A stretch of DNA of 64,000 nucleotides from Opitutaceae bacterium. Lineage in GTDB: Bacteria > Verrucomicrobiota > Verrucomicrobiia > Opitutales > Opitutaceae. The notes beneath the pieces are model-generated. The model saw only the letters and a list, made by a program, of their open reading frames with translations, searched no databases and had not been told where the DNA came from. The translations under genes and the position numbers were made by a program. The stretch is taken from positions 62,001-126,000 of the forward strand of contig JAHCAZ010000002.1 in NCBI GenBank assembly GCA_019634615.1, written 5' to 3'. Below, piece after piece: positions 59,759 through 64,000 of this stretch (the first letter of the stretch is position 1; the number at the start of each line of letters is the position of its first letter).

Positions 59759-60364
59759 TCACGCCGCAAATGCCGGGCAGTGCACCGCCAGGTCGCGATC
59801 CGTGATCGCCGGCATGCGCTGGAGGGCGAAGATCGTGCGCGGCTCCCAGAGCTGCGTGCGCAGCGGCTCGAGGAAGCGGCGGGGCAGGTCGGGCGACTCG
59901 AGGTGGCGCAGGATGTTCAGCGTCTGGCGCGAGGCGGGGAGGCCCAGCCATTCGAGCACACCGAAGACGCCGCTGCGCTCGTGCACGGCCTCGATCTCGG
60001 ACCAGCACGGGTTGGCCGTGCCGCGCAGGCTCACGTGGGCGGCGACGAAGGCGGTCAGCGCCGGGGTCTCGATCAGGGCCGACGCCAGGCCGGGGCAGCG
60101 CGCAACGACCTGCAGGGCCTCCATGCGGGCGAAGCCGAAGCTCTCGAGGAAGGCGCGGATCTCGGCCGGCACGAAGTCGAGGTAAGGCCGCCAGTCGCGG
60201 GTGCGGCAGGCGATGGACGCGGCGGCGAGGAGCTCGCTGTCGGGGTTGATCGGCAGCCAGTCCTGGCCGTAGAGCCGCTCGAAGCGGACCTCCGGCCAGG
60301 GGGTGACGCGGTGGAGTTCACCGTAGTGGGACCAGGTCAGGGCGATGGGCAGGTGGGTTTTCAT
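59759..60364 (-). CDS. Hypothetical protein beside WYL regulator
   Basis: Protein of 201 residues, predicted soluble, leucine- and arginine-rich, mainly helical from about 45 on. Recognisable features are few: 'EVRFERLYGQDWLPINPDSE' (about 25-44) and a C-terminal 'RTIFALQRMPAITDRDLAVH'. It contains three cysteines (about 53, 90 and 119). No known family recognised. It diverges from the WYL regulator across an 80-base gap holding an A/T palindrome, so the regulator may control it. An ATG at 60385 would add seven residues. Confidence 0.75.
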   Translation of the reverse strand: MKTHLPIALTWSHYGELHRVTPWPEVRFERLYGQDWLPINPDSELLAAASIACRTRDWRPYLDFVPAEIRAFLESFGFARMEALQVVARCPGLASALIETPALTAFVAAHVSLRGTANPCWSEIEAVHERSGVFGVLEWLGLPASRQTLNILRHLESPDLPRRFLEPLRTQLWEPRTIFALQRMPAITDRDLAVHCPAFAA

Positions 60365-60430
60365 GGGGCGATGGATCAAAATCATGCCCCGAGGATACCG
60401 GAGGGGGTGGGACATTGCTTGGCCCAGGCT

Positions 60431-60451
60431 AAAAAATGTGCAGGATTTTTT
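60431..60451. promoter_or_regulatory. Candidate WYL operator
   Basis: Perfect inverted repeat AAAAAAT-gtgcagg-ATTTTTT, 17 bases before the WYL regulator start and inside the divergent gap. Unusually AT-rich for this genome, so promoter function is likely. Confidence 0.45.
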
Positions 60452-60467
60452 GCGCAGCCTTTCTTTC

Positions 60468-61460
60468 ATGACCCCAAAAACCCAGCTATCGCGTCCGCCG
60501 CTCGAGCGCATGCTCCGCATCCACGAGGAGCTGCGCCGCGGCGCGCTCGTCAACTGCACCCAGCTGGTCGAGGCCCTCGAGGTCTCCCGCAAGACCGTGG
60601 TGCGCGACATCGCCTTCATGCGCGACCGGCTCGACCTGCCGATCGAGTTCGACGCCCGGCTCAACGCCTACCGCTACACGGCACCGGTGAACGCGTTCCC
60701 GACGGTCAACGTCACCGAGGGCGAGCTGCTCGCCCTGCTCGTGGCCCAGCGCGCGCTCGAGCAGTACCGCGGCACGCCGTTCCACCGGCAGCTCGAGGTC
60801 GCCTTCGGCAAGCTGGCCCGCGGGCTGCGCGACCGCATCTCGTTCTCGCCGGCCGACGAGCTGCGCGCGGTGTCGTTCAAGAACATCGGCCTCGGCCGGA
60901 CCGACCTCGCGGTGTTCAACGCCCTGAGCGCCGCCGTGCTGCGGCAGACGGAGGTGACCTTCGCCTACCGCAAGCCGGGTGAGACCAAGGCGACGCCCCG
61001 GCGCGTGCAGCCCTACCACCTCGCGAACCGCGAGAACCTCTGGTACCTCGTGGGCTTCGACACGGCCCGCGCCGCGCTGCGCACGTTCGCGCTGACGCGC
61101 ATCACCGACGTCAAGGCGCTGGCGGCGACGTTCAAGCGCCCGGCGGATTTCTCGCCGGAGAAGTTCTTCGCCAACGCCCTCGGCGTCCTCGGCGGCGCCG
61201 GCGACTGGCGCGTCGCGATCCGCTTCACCGCGGCCGCGGCCGAGCGCGTGCGCGAGCGCGAGTGGCACGAGTCGCAGGAGATCCGCGAACTCCCCGGTGG
61301 CGCCTTGGAGCTACGCCTACGCCTCGGCGCGCTGGAGGAAGTCGAGCAATGGATCCTCAGCTGGGGCGCCGCCGCCGAGGTTATGGGCCCGCCGGAACTG
61401 CGCGAGCGACTCGGTCAGACGGTGAACTCGCTCGCGAAGGTATACGCAGGGCGGCGCTAG
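60468..61460 (+). CDS. WYL-domain transcriptional regulator
   Basis: Protein of 330 residues. The N-terminal winged HTH ('LVNCTQLVEALEVSRKTVVR', about 24-43) is followed by 'DIAFMRDRLDLPIEFDARLN'. The WYL domain spans about 145-240 and contains the literal Trp-Tyr-Leu in 'YHLANRENLWYLVGFD'. The C-terminal WCX-like extension ends 'RLGQTVNSLAKVYAGRR'. WYL regulators sense nucleic-acid or nucleotide-like ligands, and many control defence or DNA-damage genes. No defence gene is adjacent here. ATG 60468 was chosen; the upstream extension runs through the promoter gap. Confidence 0.93.
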   Translation: MTPKTQLSRPPLERMLRIHEELRRGALVNCTQLVEALEVSRKTVVRDIAFMRDRLDLPIEFDARLNAYRYTAPVNAFPTVNVTEGELLALLVAQRALEQYRGTPFHRQLEVAFGKLARGLRDRISFSPADELRAVSFKNIGLGRTDLAVFNALSAAVLRQTEVTFAYRKPGETKATPRRVQPYHLANRENLWYLVGFDTARAALRTFALTRITDVKALAATFKRPADFSPEKFFANALGVLGGAGDWRVAIRFTAAAAERVREREWHESQEIRELPGGALELRLRLGALEEVEQWILSWGAAAEVMGPPELRERLGQTVNSLAKVYAGRR

Positions 61461-61546
61461 GGATTACCACTCCGGAGGTATTTGGGTAGGGCCCGGCCTC
61501 CGGACGGGCCGCGTTGGGCATGCGCACGCCGAACCGGCCGTCCGGC

Positions 61547-61578
61547 CTGCCCTCCGTAGGCTCGGCGAAGGAGGGGTT
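61547..61578. repeat. CTGCCCTCCGTAGGCTCGGC repeat (copy 3)
   Basis: One base different from the 32-base unit at 20089-20120 and in the same orientation. Lies between the convergent WYL and fucosidase-like genes. Confidence 0.75.
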
Positions 61579-61586
61579 CAAAAAAC

Positions 61587-62564
61587 TCACGTGTTCATCG
61601 CTTTGCTCAGCGCCGCCAACTGCGGGCGGAACTCCTCTGCGATGTGGCCTTCGAGCGTGAGGGGCAGGTCCCAGGTCACGACGCCGCCGCGGCTGTTGAT
61701 GAACTTGGTGTAGCCGATGGTGAGCTCGTCGGGGAAGCGCACCGGGCCCTTGCCCCACCATTCGCCCATGATCGTGAGGACGTGGAGCTGGGCGCCCTTG
61801 AGGGTGCGCTCGTACGGCGCGAGCCGCGAGAAATCAGGTGTGTTCCCGGGCGCGACGGTCATGTCGCGCTCGATCTCGCCCGGCGTGTAATCCTCGTACT
61901 CGGTCATCGAGTAGAGCGGCGTGCGCAGGCCGTTGTTGAAGGCGACGAGGCTGTCGGGATTGCCGGCCTTCAGGGCCGTGGCGAAGCTGCGGTAGTTGGG
62001 CTCGTCGGGGTGCTGGTAGGCCGGGGCGTCGTAGGGTCCGTCGATCCACCAACCGTGCACGTTGCGGCCCCAGCGGAGCGACCACTCGCGCACGACCGCC
62101 TCCCAGTGGCGCTGCAGGGTGGTGTGGCGGGCGTCGTCCACGCCCTCGAGTTTCGCCTTGGCCACGGCGTCGCTCGCCGGTGCCATGCCGGGCAGATAGA
62201 CCATGAGCCGGATGCCGTGCGGGGCGAACGCCTTGGCGAGGTCGGCGATCAGGTCGCGCCGCGAGAGCTTGCTCGGCTTGATGCCGGTGATCTCGTCGTA
62301 GGTGCGGTTGGGCGAGAGGTAGAACCCGGAGTTCTGCCCGATCGTGATGAAGAAATACGGCACGCGGTGCTCCGCCAGCTGCCGCGCCAGGCCGTCGACG
62401 TCGAAGGCGTCGATGCGCCGGTTCCAGTCGTCGGGCGTGAGGTCGATCGGCTTCAGGTTGCTGGCCGAGTCGGCGAGATAGTGGGTGAGCAGCCCCCAGC
62501 GGGCTTGCATGAACCAGTCGGTATTGGCGCGACGCCAGGGAGCCGGGGCAGGGGAGGTGCTCAT
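61587..62564 (-). CDS. GH29-like alpha-L-fucosidase (catalytic domain only)
   Basis: Protein of 325 residues. 'DWFMQARWGLLTHYL' (about 16-30) is the characteristic first strand of GH29. 'YFFITIGQNSGFYLSPN' corresponds to the substrate-contact strand and 'GWWIDGPYDAP' (about 171-181) holds the nucleophile aspartate. There is no signal peptide and no C-terminal beta domain, so it is shorter than secreted fucosidases (about 450) and should act in the cytoplasm. It may work on imported fucosides; with the fucose-type enzymes at 18939-22041 this would make a fuller pathway, though 40 kb apart. Confidence 0.83.
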   Translation of the reverse strand: MSTSPAPAPWRRANTDWFMQARWGLLTHYLADSASNLKPIDLTPDDWNRRIDAFDVDGLARQLAEHRVPYFFITIGQNSGFYLSPNRTYDEITGIKPSKLSRRDLIADLAKAFAPHGIRLMVYLPGMAPASDAVAKAKLEGVDDARHTTLQRHWEAVVREWSLRWGRNVHGWWIDGPYDAPAYQHPDEPNYRSFATALKAGNPDSLVAFNNGLRTPLYSMTEYEDYTPGEIERDMTVAPGNTPDFSRLAPYERTLKGAQLHVLTIMGEWWGKGPVRFPDELTIGYTKFINSRGGVVTWDLPLTLEGHIAEEFRPQLAALSKAMNT

Positions 62565-62944
62565 GGGATGAAGAAAACGCTCAACGCTTAACTTTTAACG
62601 TTCAACGCTCAAGTGGGGCCCGGGAGGGAAACGCCGAACGCTGAACGTTGAACGCCGAAGTCCGGACTCCGGATTGGTAGCTACGAGCGTGAGCGAGTGG
62701 TGTTTCGGCTCCGTTGCGTGATCGCCACTCGCTCACGCTCGTAGCCACTCAAGGGGCAAGGATTCCAGCTTCGACGTTCGGAGTTCAGCGTTCGACGTTC
62801 AGCGTTTTCGGTGGCTCGGGCCATGCGTAGGAGCGGCTTAACGCCGCGACGTGGCGCGCTCGATCGCGGCATAAATCCGCTCCTACACCGGATGAACGTT
62901 AAACGTTGAGCGTCCCCCCGCTCCGCGGGCAGAATGCCCGCCGC
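62565..62944. repeat. Non-coding block of three palindrome families
   Basis: A 380-base gap between divergent genes. ACGTTCAACGCTCAA-type and TTGAACGTT / AACGTTCAG-type repeats fill 62575-62675 and 62772-62812. The 21-bp-arm inverted repeat (copy 2) is at 62680-62745. A GTAGGAGCGG...CCGCTCCTAC palindrome is at 62827-62886. The TTCAGCGTT text is shared with 21053-21082. No gene seen; the two promoters must lie at the edges. Confidence 0.75.
62680..62745. repeat. Long inverted repeat, 21-bp arms (copy 2)
   Basis: GCTACGAGCGTGAGCGAGTG then G (62680-62700) pairs perfectly with 62725-62745 around a 24-base loop. The arms match those at 3315-3384 while the loop sequence is unrelated. Confidence 0.85.
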
Positions 62945-64000
62945 ATGAGCGCCGATCCGGTCCGACCGCGCACTGAACCTGAGCCCGTCCGCAGTTCGTG
63001 GGACGATCTCCTCGCCGGGGTGAAGACCCCGGCTGACTGGCTGGCGCACAAGGAGGTCCTGCGGCGGCGGTTCCTCGAGCTGATCCGCGACGACCGCAAG
63101 CCCGCGCGCCCGCCGCTCGACCTGCGCGTGCACGAGACGGTCGACGTCGACGGCATCTACGAGCGCCGCCTCATCAGCTACGCGGTCGAGGCCGACGAAC
63201 GCGCGCATGCGTTCCTCGCGATCCCCTACGGCCTGGGCGGTCCCGCCCCGGCGATGGTCACGCTCCACGGCACCTACGCGCACGGCAAGGAGCGCGAGGC
63301 CGGACTCAAGGAGAATCCCGAGAAGGCGTTTCTCGATCACCTCGCGCGGCGCGGTTACGTCGTGATCGCGCCCGATCATTTCGTGGCGGGCGAGCGCATC
63401 CCGCCGGAGGGCGCCTACGAGACGGCCCGGTTCTACCAAAAGCATCCCGAGTGGACCGCCGTCGGGAAATTCACCTACGAGCACTCGATCGCAATCGACG
63501 TGCTGCACACGCTGCCCGAGGTGGACCCGACGCGCATCGGCACGCTCGGCCACTCGCTCGGCGGTCACGGCGCGTACTTCCTCGCCGCGTACGACCCGCG
63601 CGTGCGCGCGGCCGTGTCCAACTCCGGTTGCGCCCCCTTTCGCTTCAACAGCAAGGTCGAGGCCTGGGCGCGCGATCATTTCTACATCTACCTGAAGCCG
63701 ATGCGCGCCGGCCTGTTGCGCGGCGAGCTGCCGCCGATCGACCAGCACGAGATCATGGCGCTGATCGCGCCGCGGCCGTTCCTCGACCTCTCCGCCCTCA
63801 ATGACCTCATCGCCGGCGATCCGCCGCAGCTCGCCGGGTGGACCTACCGGCAGCGCGTGCTGATGTTGATGAAGGTGATGGACGCCTACGAACTGGAGTC
63901 GGCGGCGCCCAACTTCGCGTTCTACGCCCACGGCTCGGGCCATGCGGCGCCGCACGAGACGCGCATGCTCATGTACGGGTGGCTCGACAAGCACCTGAAA
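62945..64000 (+). CDS. Alpha/beta hydrolase (dienelactone-hydrolase/acetyl-xylan-esterase-like), 3' end beyond window
   Basis: 352 codons are present with no stop before the window end. The fold signs are 'AMVTLHGTYAHGKEREAG' (oxyanion region), 'RRGYVVIAPDHFVAGER', the nucleophile elbow 'GTLGHSLGGHGAYFLAA' with its serine, 'NSGCAPFRF' and the likely catalytic histidine in 'FYAHGSGHAAPHETR'. There is no signal peptide, so it is cytoplasmic. Such proteins are common in polysaccharide loci as deacetylating esterases, but the acyl substrate is not known. Only a few residues are likely to be missing, since the catalytic histidine is already passed. Divergent from the fucosidase-like gene. Confidence 0.87.
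   Translation, partial: MSADPVRPRTEPEPVRSSWDDLLAGVKTPADWLAHKEVLRRRFLELIRDDRKPARPPLDLRVHETVDVDGIYERRLISYAVEADERAHAFLAIPYGLGGPAPAMVTLHGTYAHGKEREAGLKENPEKAFLDHLARRGYVVIAPDHFVAGERIPPEGAYETARFYQKHPEWTAVGKFTYEHSIAIDVLHTLPEVDPTRIGTLGHSLGGHGAYFLAAYDPRVRAAVSNSGCAPFRFNSKVEAWARDHFYIYLKPMRAGLLRGELPPIDQHEIMALIAPRPFLDLSALNDLIAGDPPQLAGWTYRQRVLMLMKVMDAYELESAAPNFAFYAHGSGHAAPHETRMLMYGWLDKHLK

Overview
The window looks like a chromosomal segment of a GC-rich Gram-negative bacterium, most likely a verrucomicrobium of the Opitutaceae. This is inferred from very high GC, large TonB-dependent receptors, a polysaccharide-degradation locus containing a DUF4861 protein, and intergenic spaces packed with palindromic repeats. 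I saw no rRNA, tRNA, CRISPR array, transposase or phage gene.

Region 1 (233-18179) is a corrinoid-dependent methyl-transfer island. It holds twelve paralogues of the uroporphyrinogen-decarboxylase-like (URO-D/MtaA/CmuA) methyltransferase superfamily, one B12-binding corrinoid protein (7066-7704), one reductive activator of corrinoid proteins (RACE, 8093-9724) and one stand-alone homocysteine S-methyltransferase (1324-2220). None of the twelve carries the HemE signature. Three carry a zinc-type HxCG motif. Most of the others have an xxDG motif at the same place, and one has neither. I infer a many-to-one demethylation system: several methyltransferases load one corrinoid protein, and the methyl group then passes to homocysteine or another acceptor.

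Region 2 (18180-23681) has an Mpo1-like membrane protein and four sugar-acid enzymes: two enolase-superfamily proteins, a short-chain dehydrogenase and an aldo/keto reductase. Together they resemble a non-phosphorylative L-fucose or deoxy-sugar route.

Region 3 (24024-32548) is a cell-surface signalling unit: ECF sigma factor, FecR anti-sigma factor and a TonB receptor with an STN domain. The receptor frame is broken by one in-frame TAG. It is followed by a 999-residue periplasmic protein with five tandem thioredoxin-like domains and by a 91-residue LuxR-type DNA-binding protein.

Region 4 (32666-54113) is a pectin and uronate utilisation locus: LarA-family protein, IclR regulator with a palindromic operator candidate, TonB receptor, KduI, KduD, DUF4861 protein, pectin methylesterase, GH105-GH28 fusion, hexuronate permease, PL10-esterase-GH43 fusion, SDR fructuronate-reductase candidate, UxaE and UxaC. 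It takes pectin outside the cell to galacturonate and unsaturated uronates, imports them and converts them towards 2-keto-3-deoxygluconate. The pectin methylesterase would release methanol, a possible but unproven link to Region 1.

Region 5 (54466-64000) holds a D-2-hydroxyacid dehydrogenase, an ArsR regulator and GNAT acetyltransferase, a DUF3857/transglutaminase membrane protein, a WYL regulator divergent from an unknown protein, a GH29-like fucosidase and an alpha/beta hydrolase cut by the window end.

At least ten families of palindromic repeats lie throughout. Several have entered coding sequence: a 78-bp copy joins an esterase to a GH43 enzyme in frame, and two different repeats sit inside uxaE.
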